From: Planctomycetota bacterium
GTDB lineage: Bacteria > Planctomycetota > JACOTG01 > JAJDCM01
NCBI GenBank assembly: GCA_029260825.1
Contig: JAJDCM010000035.1
Coordinates: 1 to 39,415 of the forward strand
Direction of reading: 5' to 3'
Length of the DNA stretch: 39,415 nt
Shown: piece by piece, positions 7,607 through 16,157 of the stretch
Numbering within the stretch: the first letter of the stretch is position 1
Layout: each line of letters starts with the position of its first letter
The notes under the pieces: generated by a model
What the model was told of the DNA's origin: nothing
The model's database searches: none
The model's input: the letters and a program-made list of their open reading frames with translations, nothing else
Program-made: the position numbers and the translations under genes

Positions 7607-9333
7607 GATTTTCCCACCACTACGTCAAGGTCATGCAACGACCAGATGCGAGGATTTTTCACCCGTCGGTATCCAGTCGACTGATAACACGCTTCCACGA
7701 TCATCGTCAGATAGGAACGTATATCCGGAAGACAAACCACTTCATCCGTATCCATTTGCCGCGCCGAAAGGAATGGATTCATGTCGGATTCGATCTGAGC
7801 TTCAACCGCCTTCATCCCGCCTTCGATTTTCTTGCGCTCTTCGGGGTCGTCACTGAGAATCTGGAAGTTGTCGTCCAGCTTCGTACGAAACGCACCGATG
7901 GAAAGGGTCTTTCCGTCCATGACGGCAAGGCGGGTGATCGGGGTTGAAAGCTGAAGGACCGGATCGTACGGCAATCCCGCCATGGCATAGTACCCGGCGC
8001 CCGATGCCTTTCTCAAGAGAACGGTAACCATCGGGGTCTCGTTCGTCGAGTTGGCATAGATCAGACTTGAACCGTAACCGAGGAGACCGAGTCGTTCCGC
8101 CTCAACGCCAATATCGAATCCGGAAATATCCTGCAGCCAGATCAACGGGATCCCATCGTCGTTGCAAGCCCTTGAAAAGCTGGCAATCTTGGCGATTCCC
8201 TCTCGATAGAGAATCCCTCCGGGCCTCTTCTGGGAGCGACTCACCGGATGATCCTGCAACTCCTGGTTGTTGGCGATGAATCCGGCGTAAAGCCCTCCGA
8301 CACGCCCGACGCCACAGATCATTTCCTTTCCTGTGTGCTCCATCACCTCCCAGAAAAGGCTGGCATCGACGAGCCGAGCGATCACCTGACGAACATCATA
8401 GGTCATTCGATAATCGGCGGGAAAAATGGAGCTGATCTCCGTCTCCGAGAAACGGGGAGGCATGGGCTCCGTGTGGCGGCGATAGTAATCGGCTCCGCTG
8501 GACGGGAGTCTTCCAACCTCCTCACGAATGGAGTCCAGACAGGCCTCATCATCCGGAACCCGAACGTCGGCGCAGTGGGAAAGGTGCACGTGTACATCCG
8601 CCCCCCCGATGTCGAGAGATGTGATGTTCTCTGACTTGGCGCCCTTGATCAAGGCGGCGCCCGCAATCACCATGTAGGCCTGTTCAGTCATATACACGAC
8701 ATCACTGATGATGGGCATGTACCCCCCACCCGCGATGCAATCCCCGAACACCCCGGCAATCTGGGGCACCTGGCGCGCTGACAGGAGGCTGTTCATCTTG
8801 AAGATGTGACCGGCACCCTTTGCACCGGGAAACGTTCTTGCTTGCTCCGGAAGATAGAGTCCACTACAGTCCACCAGGTAAACAACGGGAATTCGCAAGC
8901 GAAGAGCCATGGTCTGGGCTCGCTCGATCTTCTCCGGACTGAGGGGCCACCACGACCCGGAGGCCACCGTGTTGTCATTGGCAATCACCATCGTCCATCG
9001 ATCGTGAACCTTGACGTAGGCAGTGACGACTCCAGCCCCGGGCGACGTTCGGCCACCTTCGCCGAAGGTAAGACCGTAGTTCACAAAAGTGCCCACAGGA
9101 AAAACTCTCGTCCCTGGATCCTTGAGATGACTGATCCGCTCCCAGGTGGTCAGCTTCCCCTTCTGGTGCACCCGCTCCACATACTTCTCGCCCCAGCCTG
9201 ACTCCACCTCCCCGCGACGGTTGGAAAGGTCCGTCTCAAGGACTTCCATGCTGGCCTGGTTCTCCCCGGATTGATCCGGGGGCAAGAACGACGGAAGAGG
9301 ACTTCCCAGGGGTTTGAGGATGACTTTGGCCAC
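7603..9333 (-). CDS. Acyl-CoA carboxyltransferase subunit (GcdA / MCC-beta type)
   Basis: A 576-residue carboxyltransferase with both crotonase-like halves in one chain. Oxyanion-hole glycines are visible in [11 protein letters not shown] and [12 protein letters not shown], and [12 protein letters not shown] and [11 protein letters not shown] are typical of the family. The length and phrases such as [14 protein letters not shown] recall glutaconyl-CoA decarboxylase alpha as much as methylcrotonyl- or propionyl-CoA carboxylase beta, so the acyl substrate cannot be fixed from sequence. It transfers CO2 from (or to) carboxybiotin on the neighbouring carrier. I chose the GTG at 9333 because GAGGTG lies five bases upstream; a TTG at 9348 would add five residues. 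It lies 63 bases after accC and overlaps the carrier gene by four bases. Confidence 0.9.
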   Translation of the reverse strand: MAKVILKPLGSPLPSFLPPDQSGENQASMEVLETDLSNRRGEVESGWGEKYVERVHQKGKLTTWERISHLKDPGTRVFPVGTFVNYGLTFGEGGRTSPGAGVVTAYVKVHDRWTMVIANDNTVASGSWWPLSPEKIERAQTMALRLRIPVVYLVDCSGLYLPEQARTFPGAKGAGHIFKMNSLLSARQVPQIAGVFGDCIAGGGYMPIISDVVYMTEQAYMVIAGAALIKGAKSENITSLDIGGADVHVHLSHCADVRVPDDEACLDSIREEVGRLPSSGADYYRRHTEPMPPRFSETEISSIFPADYRMTYDVRQVIARLVDASLFWEVMEHTGKEMICGVGRVGGLYAGFIANNQELQDHPVSRSQKRPGGILYREGIAKIASFSRACNDDGIPLIWLQDISGFDIGVEAERLGLLGYGSSLIYANSTNETPMVTVLLRKASGAGYYAMAGLPYDPVLQLSTPITRLAVMDGKTLSIGAFRTKLDDNFQILSDDPEERKKIEGGMKAVEAQIESDMNPFLSARQMDTDEVVCLPDIRSYLTMIVEACYQSTGYRRVKNPRIWSLHDLDVVVGKS

Positions 9334-9396
9334 GATCCCACCTCGCAATCGGAAGAAAATGAAGTTTAGCCCGGAATATTCACAAACGCTTGCGTG

Positions 9397-10779
9397 TCAG
9401 GAGACCGCAACCAATCGACGGAGGATCCCGGTTTTCTCGATAAAGCTCGTATCATAGTCACCGGACAGGAAAACCGGGTCCCGGAGAATCTCACGGTGAA
9501 GAGGAATGGTGGTCTTGACGCCCTCGACTCGAAACTCCTCGAGCGCGGCAAGCATCGACTTCACCGTCTCTTCTCGAGTGTCACCCCGAGCGATCACCTT
9601 GCAAATCATGGAGTCATAATACGGAGGAATTGTGTAGCCCGAGCGTACGTGAGTGTCGACTCGCAACTTCCCAGGAATCAGAGGAGGAGGCTGAAAAATA
9701 CTGACGCACCCCGGCTCCGGCCGAAAATCCTGGGCCGGATCCTCCGCGTTGATTCGACATTCCAGGGCGTGCCCGGTGATCTTGATCTCGTCCTGACTCA
9801 CCGAGAGCCGACAGTTCGCAGCAATCCGAATCTGCTCTCGAACAATGTCCACCCCGGTGATCATTTCCGTCACCGGGTGCTCCACCTGAAGACGGGTGTT
9901 CATTTCCATGAAATACAGCTGCCCGTTTTTATCTCGTAGAAACTCAACCGTACCGGCATTTCGGTAGCCGGTCTGCTTCACCGCCTCGGCGACCATTTCT
10001 CCTGTGGCGTCTCGCTCCTCGGAAGACAGGGCGGGAGACGGAGCTTCTTCGATGAGTTTTTGATGGTTGCGTTGAACCGAACATTCACGCTCCCCCAGAT
10101 GCACAGCGTTGCCAAAATGGTCAACCAGGATCTGAAACTCGATGTGACGCCCGCCCTCGATCAGCTTCTCCATGTAGAGACCGGCCTCCCCAAAAGCCTT
10201 CTCGGCCTCGTTGGCGGCCTCAATGAAACATTCGGAGAGCTGAGAGGATGTGCGAACGATCCGCATCCCTTTACCACCCCCCCCGGCCGTGGCTTTTAAG
10301 AGGATGGGATAGCCAATCTTCTCCGCCAGAAGCAATGCCTCTTCTGGAGACGGTAGCAGGCCCCGAGATCCCGGAATCACCGGAAGCCCGGCCTCGCTCA
10401 TCGTCTTCTTGGCGAGTGCTTTGTCTCCCATGCGCATGATCGCACCGGGAGTGGGACCGATGAAGGTCAATTGTTGCTGATTGCAAAGAGAAGCAAAAAG
10501 AGGATTCTCGGCAAGAAACCCGAACCCGGGATGGAGCGCTTGACAGCCCTCCTGTTCTGCCGCCTGAAGCAAAGCCGGCATATGAAGGTAGCTGTCCTTG
10601 CTTTGAGAGGGTCCGATGCAAACAGCCCGGTCCGCCTCCTCAAGATGAGGAGAGTCTCGATCCGCCTCGGAAAATACGGCTACAGATTCGATGCCGAGGT
10701 CACGGCAAGCTCGAATGATACGAGCCGCAATTTCGCCTCGGTTGGCCACAAGAATGCGCCGAAACAAACGTTCACTCAA
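9397..10779 (-). CDS. accC: Biotin carboxylase
   Basis: A 460-residue protein, close to the roughly 450 of E. coli AccC. It shows the N-terminal Rossmann-like domain (ILVANRGEIAARIIRAC), the ATP-grasp glycine loop (ATAGGGGKGMRIV), the biotin/bicarbonate site region (EFLRD, FMEMNTRLQVEHPVTE) and the conserved C-terminal domain (GHALECRINAEDP, YDSMICKVI). It carboxylates the biotin of the carrier protein using ATP and bicarbonate. The start overlaps the end of rho by eight bases, so it is translated in the same operon. With no AccA/AccD in this cluster, the complex uses the fused carboxyltransferase next door. Confidence 0.95.
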   Translation of the reverse strand: MSERLFRRILVANRGEIAARIIRACRDLGIESVAVFSEADRDSPHLEEADRAVCIGPSQSKDSYLHMPALLQAAEQEGCQALHPGFGFLAENPLFASLCNQQQLTFIGPTPGAIMRMGDKALAKKTMSEAGLPVIPGSRGLLPSPEEALLLAEKIGYPILLKATAGGGGKGMRIVRTSSQLSECFIEAANEAEKAFGEAGLYMEKLIEGGRHIEFQILVDHFGNAVHLGERECSVQRNHQKLIEEAPSPALSSEERDATGEMVAEAVKQTGYRNAGTVEFLRDKNGQLYFMEMNTRLQVEHPVTEMITGVDIVREQIRIAANCRLSVSQDEIKITGHALECRINAEDPAQDFRPEPGCVSIFQPPPLIPGKLRVDTHVRSGYTIPPYYDSMICKVIARGDTREETVKSMLAALEEFRVEGVKTTIPLHREILRDPVFLSGDYDTSFIEKTGILRRLVAVS

Positions 10780-12697
10780 GAGAGCTCGCCCTCATCCTGA
10801 AGCGAGAAAGGAAGTCATCGTTCGATTCGGTCTTCTCCAGCTTGTCGATCAAGAGTTCCATACTCTCCATGGGTTTGAGCTGATTGAGCACACGCCTCAG
10901 CATCCAGATCGCCTTCAACTCCTCCGGCTCCCGCAACTTTTCTTCTTTGCGAGTTCCGGAAGGGTTGATGTCGATCGCCGGGAAGATCCGTCGATCGGCG
11001 AGCTTCCGGTTCAGCACGAGCTCCATGTTTCCCGTGCCTTTGAATTCTTCAAAGATGACCTGGTCCATCCGGCTACCCGTATCGATCAACGCGGTGGCAA
11101 TGATCGTGAGGCTTCCGCCTTCCTCCGCATTCCGGGCAGAACCGAAGAACTCCCGAGGCTTTTCCATGGTTCGCGCATCCAGACCACCGGAAAGAGTGCG
11201 TCCGCTGTTGCCGGTTTCCAGGTTATAGGCCCGGCCAAGTCGGGTCAGGGAATCGAGGAACATGACAACGTCCCTGCCCATTTCGACGAGTCGCCTGGCC
11301 CGCTCAAGGACCATCTCAGCCACACGGACGTGTCCCTTTGAAATTCCATCACTGGAGGAGCTGATCACCTCTCCCTTGATGGAGCGCTTCATGTCCGTAA
11401 CCTCTTCCGGCCGCTCATCGATCAGGACCATCATGACGTGAATCTCAGGATGATTTCGAGCAATTGCGTTGGCGATCTTCTGCAAAATGATCGTCTTGCC
11501 GGTTCGTGGCGGGGCAACAATAAGAGCACGCTGGCCCCGACCGATTGGAGAAATCAAGTCAATCGTCCGGAGAGAGATGTCGTTATCGTCCGTGTCCAGA
11601 CACAGTTTCGGAAAAGGATCAATCGAAGTGAGATCCTTGAAATTGCGCCATTCTCTTGCAGAGTCCGCGGCCTCGCCGTTTACCTTGTCAATGGTGAATA
11701 GAGTGTTGCGCCCCTTGGTTCGCGAGGGAGCCCAACCTCCAACAACTTCACATCCACACCTCAAATTCAAACGACGAATGAGATTCTGGGGAACGAAAAC
11801 ATCGTTATCAGAAGGAAGGTAGCTGTTCTTCAGGGATCGGATGAAGCCATAGCCATCTCCGAGCACATCGAGGATGCCGGTGATCTCTGTCAGGTCTTCG
11901 GGTCGAAAGGTTTCCTGCGGTCGACCATTGCGGGATCCCCCGCCTCGATTGTTCGATCGCCGGGAGCGTCCTCGGTTTCCACCACCTCCGGCTCCACCAC
12001 CACCGCCGGCTCCACCACCACTTCCGGCGCCTCCACCACCTCCACCCGATCGACGACGACCGCGGGAATTGGATCCTCCACCGGATCCGGATTCCTGCGA
12101 CCCTCCTCTTTGGTTTCTCGAGCGGTTGCCGCCTTGATCGGATCGATTCTCCGTCCGACCGTCGGACCGCTGGTCAGAACGATTGTTCGGGCGATTATCT
12201 TTTTGATTACCGGAGCGGTTGTCTTCTCGATTTCCGGACCTGTTCCCGGATCGATCGTCACGGGAAGCTCCTGAACGAGATCCCCCGCGGCTACCTTGAC
12301 CGCCCTGGTTGCCCTGACCGCCCTGGTTGCCTTGACCACCCTGGTTGCCTTGACCGCCCTGGTTGCCACGACGCTGACCGCCGCCCGAGCCGCCTTGGCC
12401 CCGCTGACCACCCTGGCCTCGTTGACCGCGCTGGCCCCCCCGCTGACCACCTTGGCCGCGCTGTCCACCGCCTTGGCCAGACTGGGCGCCCTGGTTCTGG
12501 TTTCCCTGGCCACCCTGGTCGCCTTGACCGCCCTGGTTTCCCTGGCCGCCCTGTTTTCCCTGGCCACTCTGGTCGCCTTGGTTTCCCTGACCGCCTTGAG
12601 ATTGTCCTTCCGACGATTGGTTCTCGCTTGAAGAACCGTCACCGCTGTTGGACTTGTTCGGCCGGCGTCGTCGACCACCACTACGAAATGCACTCAT
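10772..12697 (-). CDS. rho: Transcription termination factor Rho with giant low-complexity N-terminus
   Basis: A 641-residue protein. The C-terminal 375 residues are a complete Rho core: the cold-shock-like RNA-binding domain (ITGILDVLGDGYGFIRS), the Walker A loop APPRTGKT (about residue 395), the Walker B region DVVMFLDSLTRLGRAYN, and the R-loop region (GGLDARTMEKPREFFGSARN). It is the hexameric helicase of factor-dependent termination. Residues about 5-260 are almost entirely Gly, Gln, Asn, Arg and Ser (GGQGNQ repeats, then RSGNRSGNR and Gly-rich runs), a disordered RNA-binding-like extension. I see no RhoN helical domain, which normally precedes the cold-shock domain. It follows moaE by 146 bases, a leader where autoregulation could act, and overlaps accC. 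Confidence 0.96.
   Translation of the reverse strand: MSAFRSGGRRRRPNKSNSGDGSSSENQSSEGQSQGGQGNQGDQSGQGKQGGQGNQGGQGDQGGQGNQNQGAQSGQGGGQRGQGGQRGGQRGQRGQGGQRGQGGSGGGQRRGNQGGQGNQGGQGNQGGQGNQGGQGSRGGSRSGASRDDRSGNRSGNREDNRSGNQKDNRPNNRSDQRSDGRTENRSDQGGNRSRNQRGGSQESGSGGGSNSRGRRRSGGGGGGAGSGGGAGGGGGAGGGGNRGRSRRSNNRGGGSRNGRPQETFRPEDLTEITGILDVLGDGYGFIRSLKNSYLPSDNDVFVPQNLIRRLNLRCGCEVVGGWAPSRTKGRNTLFTIDKVNGEAADSAREWRNFKDLTSIDPFPKLCLDTDDNDISLRTIDLISPIGRGQRALIVAPPRTGKTIILQKIANAIARNHPEIHVMMVLIDERPEEVTDMKRSIKGEVISSSSDGISKGHVRVAEMVLERARRLVEMGRDVVMFLDSLTRLGRAYNLETGNSGRTLSGGLDARTMEKPREFFGSARNAEEGGSLTIIATALIDTGSRMDQVIFEEFKGTGNMELVLNRKLADRRIFPAIDINPSGTRKEEKLREPEELKAIWMLRRVLNQLKPMESMELLIDKLEKTESNDDFLSRFRMRASSLE
12296..12367. 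repeat. 18-bp tandem repeat inside rho
   Basis: Four near-identical copies of an 18-bp unit (TTGACCGCCCTGGTTGCC on the plus strand) run at 12296-12313, 12314-12331, 12332-12349 and 12350-12367. They encode Gly-Gln-Gly-Asn-Gln-Gly on the minus strand. Related, more diverged copies continue to about 12600. The array should be prone to slippage, so strains may differ in extension length. Confidence 0.9.
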
Positions 12698-12843
12698 GCA
12701 AACCCTCGAAACTTAGCTATTCCCACCCGCCGCAACGAAAGTTGGTTGCTCGAAAAAAACGAGTCGGGACCTTCTGTGGTGTCATCTCTCCACGGACATC
12801 CGTTCAAAAAGATCGTCAGTGAAAAGATCCGCCAGTGAAAGAA

Positions 12844-13278
12844 TCACGGAGAAGATTGAGGAGCCGGCCGCACCCACTCATGAGTTCCGTCCGAGAACCA
12901 CTCCTTCTTCCAAATAGGCACAACAATTTTTATGCGATCCATGATGTACCGCGCGGCGTCGAATGCGTTGCCTCGATGCGGAGAGGATACGGCGACAACG
13001 GTAGCCGCCTCGCCAATTGCAAGGTCTCCAAGTCGATGGACAATCGCAACGGTGAGCTCAGGCCACTGCCCGATTGCTTCCGCGCCGACCTCCTCGAGCT
13101 TTTTCTTGGCCATGGGCTCGTAGGCTTCATATGTCAAGCGATCGACAGATCGACCCTTATGGTGGTTTCTCACCACGCCTTCGAAAACGACTACGGCCCC
13201 GGCAGCCTCATGACGAACATGATCAGCCGTGACGCGAGAGTCGATCCGATCCCAGGTCAGATCAAAATAATTCCCCAT
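12844..13278 (-). CDS. moaE: Molybdopterin synthase large subunit MoaE
   Basis: A 144-residue protein, normal length for MoaE. Diagnostic patches are VVFEGVVRNHHKGR, LTYEAYEPMA, IVHRLGDLAIGE, VSSPHRGNAFDA and the C-terminal catalytic stretch IKIVVPIWKKEWFSDG with the active-site Lys residues. With MoaD it converts cyclic pyranopterin monophosphate to molybdopterin in the cytoplasm. It lies downstream of moaD (121 bases) and upstream of rho on the same strand. The window has no other Moco gene, so the rest of the pathway must be elsewhere. Confidence 0.95.
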   Translation of the reverse strand: MGNYFDLTWDRIDSRVTADHVRHEAAGAVVVFEGVVRNHHKGRSVDRLTYEAYEPMAKKKLEEVGAEAIGQWPELTVAIVHRLGDLAIGEAATVVAVSSPHRGNAFDAARYIMDRIKIVVPIWKKEWFSDGTHEWVRPAPQSSP

Positions 13279-13399
13279 GGCTCAGGAATCCGGCCAAAAC
13301 TCGTTGTTCCAGCCATGCCTCATAACGGGGTCGTTTCCGCCCGCCGATGTCGTTGCGGTTCCGTAACTTGCTCCTCCCGTTGCGTCATGAGCAAAATTC

Positions 13400-13651
13400 T
13401 CATCCGCCACTAACAGGAGGAATCACCGCCACGAAGTCGCCATCGGCCAAGACGTAGGAATCGTCAACAAAATCCTCGTTGACCGCGAAACGGGCTTCCG
13501 AAAGGATCTCCATGACTTCCGGTCGGTGGGATCCGAGCTGCGTTCGCAGCTCCAGAATCGTTGTTCCTTGGGGAAAAGAGTACTTCTCTCCCTCGGAGCC
13601 CGTTGTCTCTCGGAGAAGCGCAAAATAACGCACTTGAACCTTGACGTTCAA
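13400..13651 (-). CDS. moaD: Molybdopterin synthase sulfur carrier MoaD
   Basis: An 83-residue ubiquitin-like protein ending in the required Gly-Gly (VIPPVSGG), which is thiocarboxylated to supply sulfur to MoaE. The N-terminal strand VQVRYFALLRETTG and the ADGDFVAVIPP segment are typical. The start codon is TTG at 13651, supported by GAGGAGG a few bases upstream; no ATG lies nearby. The TTG falls inside a perfect 7-bp inverted repeat (13633-13652). It is the first gene of the moaD-moaE-rho-accC run and is divergent from the phosphodiesterase-like lipoprotein gene. Confidence 0.93.
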   Translation of the reverse strand: MNVKVQVRYFALLRETTGSEGEKYSFPQGTTILELRTQLGSHRPEVMEILSEARFAVNEDFVDDSYVLADGDFVAVIPPVSGG

Positions 13652-13652
13652 G
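13633..13652 (-). repeat. Inverted repeat over the moaD start codon
   Basis: CTTGAAC (13633-13639) and GTTCAAG (13646-13652) are perfect inverse copies with a 6-base spacer. On the moaD mRNA the hairpin would hold the UUG start codon in its 5' arm, next to the ribosome binding site. Whether it regulates translation is unknown. Confidence 0.5.
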
Positions 13653-13816
13653 GGCCCTCCTCGGCCCTGTACTCACGCGAACCAGGCCTCGAATGGGTTT
13701 TTCCCTTGGAAAGGCCTCCCCGAGTGTACAGTCAGTGTAAGTTCAAAACGTCCTTAAAGCAAGAATCCAATCGACCTGCGAAAATTCGGCCAGGCGAGTG
13801 GAGATCAGCGTCCTTT

Positions 13817-15175
13817 ATGCAAAAACTCTCCGCAAATACTAGGGTACAGCATCAACTGTTCGTTGTTTTCGCATTGTTTCTTCTCTCTGGATGCGGAGAC
13901 TCCGGCCAAAATCCCCTTCTCCTCATCGGTCTTGACGGTGCGACATTCGACGTCATCGACCCGCTCATCCAGCGCGGTAAACTCCCGAACCTCGCCGGCT
14001 TGATGGATCGGGGAGCCCGAGCTCGGCTCCAGTCCAGGAAACCCATGTGGTCACCGTGTCTTTGGACGACGATCGCCACCGGCAAGAGCCGGCGAAAACA
14101 CGGCATCGTCGACTTCGAGCTCCAGTTGAACCCATCGAGTCCTCCCGTCATCGCGAACTCCAATTTTCGCCGGACCGCGGCACTCTGGAACATGGTCACT
14201 TCGATGGAACGGACCACAACCTTCGTGGGATGGTGGGCCACCTATCCCGCCGAAAAAGTCAACGGATTCATCAGCTCCGACCACGTCCCTCACACACGTT
14301 TCCAGGAATGGATGTCCGTGCCACAACGCGAAGAGTTCCTGGAAACCTACCCGAGGAATCTGGCCAGCGAGATCGGGCCGCTCATTGCAAGACCGCAGGA
14401 CATCAGCCGGGATGAGCTTTTGACTCTGGCGGACTTCGAGGAAGAAGAACTTGCCGAATTGTGCAATGCAGAGAAGCCAACTCTCTATCACGGCTTCTCC
14501 GTCCTTCGATACGCTTTTCAATCCGAGAAGACCAACCACAATATTGCCTCCTACCTTCTCGCCAACAAGCCACAGCCCGATTTGACCGGCCTCTTCCTCG
14601 GTGGAATTGATCCGACGAGTCATTGCTTCTGGCAGTTTCGAGAGCCGGACCGATTGCAGGAAGGTGAAGTATCACCTGCCGACGCGGAGCGCCTCGGGGG
14701 AGTGATCGACAACTACTACGAACATGTCGATCAGCTCCTGGGCGAACTCCTGGAAAAAGTCGCGCCGGAAACCAACATCCTCATCGTCTCGGATCACGGA
14801 TTCCGGTCAAGTGGCAGGCTCACCGTCCCCGAACGATCTCAATCCGGGATTCACGAAGAGAACGGCATCCTGATCGCAGCAGGACCGGCAATCAAGAAGA
14901 GCGCTTCCATCCATGATCCCTCCGTTCTCGACATCACGCCGACCGTGCTTGCACTCCTATCCTTACCTGTCGGGGATGATATGGATGGGCGAGTTCTCAA
15001 GGAACTCATGACCCCGAGCTTTCTCTCGTCGAATCCGATTCAACTCATCGAAAGCTATGACGTCACCTTTCACAAGGAGAGAAGAGAAACTCTCTCTGCT
15101 GGCGAATCCCGCTACCGAGAACTCCTCAAGGAGCTCGGCTACCTGGGGGAGAATCGGCCCGACGGGAGCGAGTAA
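13817..15175 (+). CDS. Phosphodiesterase/sulfatase-superfamily lipoprotein
   Basis: A 452-residue protein starting with a signal peptide and a clean lipobox LLSGC (Cys26), so it should be a lipid-anchored periplasmic enzyme. It belongs to the alkaline-phosphatase superfamily, type I phosphodiesterase/nucleotide pyrophosphatase branch: metal-binding Asp40 in LIGLDGATFDVID, the region WSPCLWTTIATGKSRRKHGI around the nucleophile, the metal site GGIDPTSHCFW, and VSDHGF near residue 325. Such enzymes hydrolyse phosphate or sulfate esters; the substrate cannot be read from sequence. The start is the ATG at 13817, placed directly before the signal peptide, although no strong ribosome site is visible. 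It is divergent from moaD, and its 3' end overlaps the convergent DUF2400 gene by 50 bases. Confidence 0.82.
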   Translation: MQKLSANTRVQHQLFVVFALFLLSGCGDSGQNPLLLIGLDGATFDVIDPLIQRGKLPNLAGLMDRGARARLQSRKPMWSPCLWTTIATGKSRRKHGIVDFELQLNPSSPPVIANSNFRRTAALWNMVTSMERTTTFVGWWATYPAEKVNGFISSDHVPHTRFQEWMSVPQREEFLETYPRNLASEIGPLIARPQDISRDELLTLADFEEEELAELCNAEKPTLYHGFSVLRYAFQSEKTNHNIASYLLANKPQPDLTGLFLGGIDPTSHCFWQFREPDRLQEGEVSPADAERLGGVIDNYYEHVDQLLGELLEKVAPETNILIVSDHGFRSSGRLTVPERSQSGIHEENGILIAAGPAIKKSASIHDPSVLDITPTVLALLSLPVGDDMDGRVLKELMTPSFLSSNPIQLIESYDVTFHKERRETLSAGESRYRELLKELGYLGENRPDGSE

Positions 15176-16073
15176 TTCTCTTGCCGGTCGTACATGCACA
15201 GACAAGCGGACACACCGCGCAGGCATCTCGACTCACCCGGGTCGGACACACTCCGGACATACCCAGGTGGCAAAGAGCAAAATCGAGTCGAACCGGATCA
15301 TCGCCGTCGATCGTCTTCAGGGCTTCGGTGATGGACACCGCGGTGTTCCAGCGGTTACTCGTTCCGGAAATCAGTCCCAGATGGCCGCACACCCGACGCA
15401 CGTGAGTGTCTAGCGGGACGACGAGCCGATCGAGCGGAAACCCTTTCCACAGTCCCAGGTCCACACCATCATCAGGCCGGATCATCCACCGCAAGAAAAG
15501 ATTGAGGCGTTTGCAGGCACTTCCTCGCTCAGGATGTGCCAGCAAGTTCCGGTAGGATTTTGTGACCTCACCCGCAAAAGTGGCCCGACGTCCCTGGGGC
15601 TCGAGCTGGTCCACCAGAAAGGAAAGAGCCTGCTTGTAGTCGGACTCCTCTCCCCCGGACAAAACATCTCCGGCTCGAAAAGCTCCCTCCAGAGTCCCGT
15701 GATCGGAGAGACACTGTTGAAGCCCAAGAAGAAGCCGCGAGATCTCCCCCTTCCCGACCCAGCGATACCGAAGATCCGTGGAGAGGCCGACAATCTCTTT
15801 TCTGGATGATGTTTTCAACCACTTCGAAGGGGAGGGTGAGAGTCGGTGGAAAAGCTCCTCCAGGAAACTTGAAAAAGAAGCCACCCGTCCAAAGGCAAAA
15901 AGGGCCGAGAGAATTCCGATCAGTTCCTGGTCAGGTCGACTTCGGTAGCGCCTCGGAAACACGACAGCGTCATTCTGGACCCGGGAGACCGCATCAAAAG
16001 AGAGCAAGTACCGGTCGAGAGCCTCCTTGAGAAGAGTGCGCCGCTTCTTCGAGATCTTGATCGTTTTCGTCAA
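15126..16073 (-). CDS. TIGR02757 / DUF2400 family protein with Cys-rich tail
   Basis: A 315-residue protein of the conserved TIGR02757 family, whose function is not established. Recognisable patches are DQELIGILSALFAFGRV, GSACKRLNLFLRWMIRPDDGVDLGLW, LVVPLDTHVRRVCGHLGL and ALKTIDGDDPVRLDFALCHLG; the last parts recall the helix-hairpin-helix DNA glycosylase fold. The tail has five Cys at about 276, 285, 288, 292 and 294, fitting Cys-x8-Cys-x2-Cys-x5-Cys, close to the endonuclease III iron-sulfur loop (Cys-x6-Cys-x2-Cys-x5-Cys). The start is a TTG at 16073 with AAGGAA about eight bases upstream. The open frame runs on to 16694, but that extension is antisense to the SDR gene. The C-terminus overlaps the neighbouring convergent gene. 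Confidence 0.78.
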   Translation of the reverse strand: MTKTIKISKKRRTLLKEALDRYLLSFDAVSRVQNDAVVFPRRYRSRPDQELIGILSALFAFGRVASFSSFLEELFHRLSPSPSKWLKTSSRKEIVGLSTDLRYRWVGKGEISRLLLGLQQCLSDHGTLEGAFRAGDVLSGGEESDYKQALSFLVDQLEPQGRRATFAGEVTKSYRNLLAHPERGSACKRLNLFLRWMIRPDDGVDLGLWKGFPLDRLVVPLDTHVRRVCGHLGLISGTSNRWNTAVSITEALKTIDGDDPVRLDFALCHLGMSGVCPTRVSRDACAVCPLVCACTTGKRITRSRRADSPPGSRAP

Positions 16074-16157
16074 AGGTTGATTTCCTTGCGTCGGACGTTT
16101 GCAATGTGGCAAAGACGAAAGAAACCGACAACCGTCAACTTCAATCGGGAGAGCACC

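Noticed and set aside
12296..12600. Short regular repeats suggesting a CRISPR array
   Set aside because: Units are 18 bp and directly adjacent with no spacers, in frame with the rho coding sequence.
12296..12631. Plus-strand ORF rich in Ala, Leu, Thr and Val opposite rho
   Set aside because: It is the antisense reading of the Gly/Gln/Asn repeats in rho. Its hydrophobic repetition follows from the repeat DNA, and it has no ribosome site.
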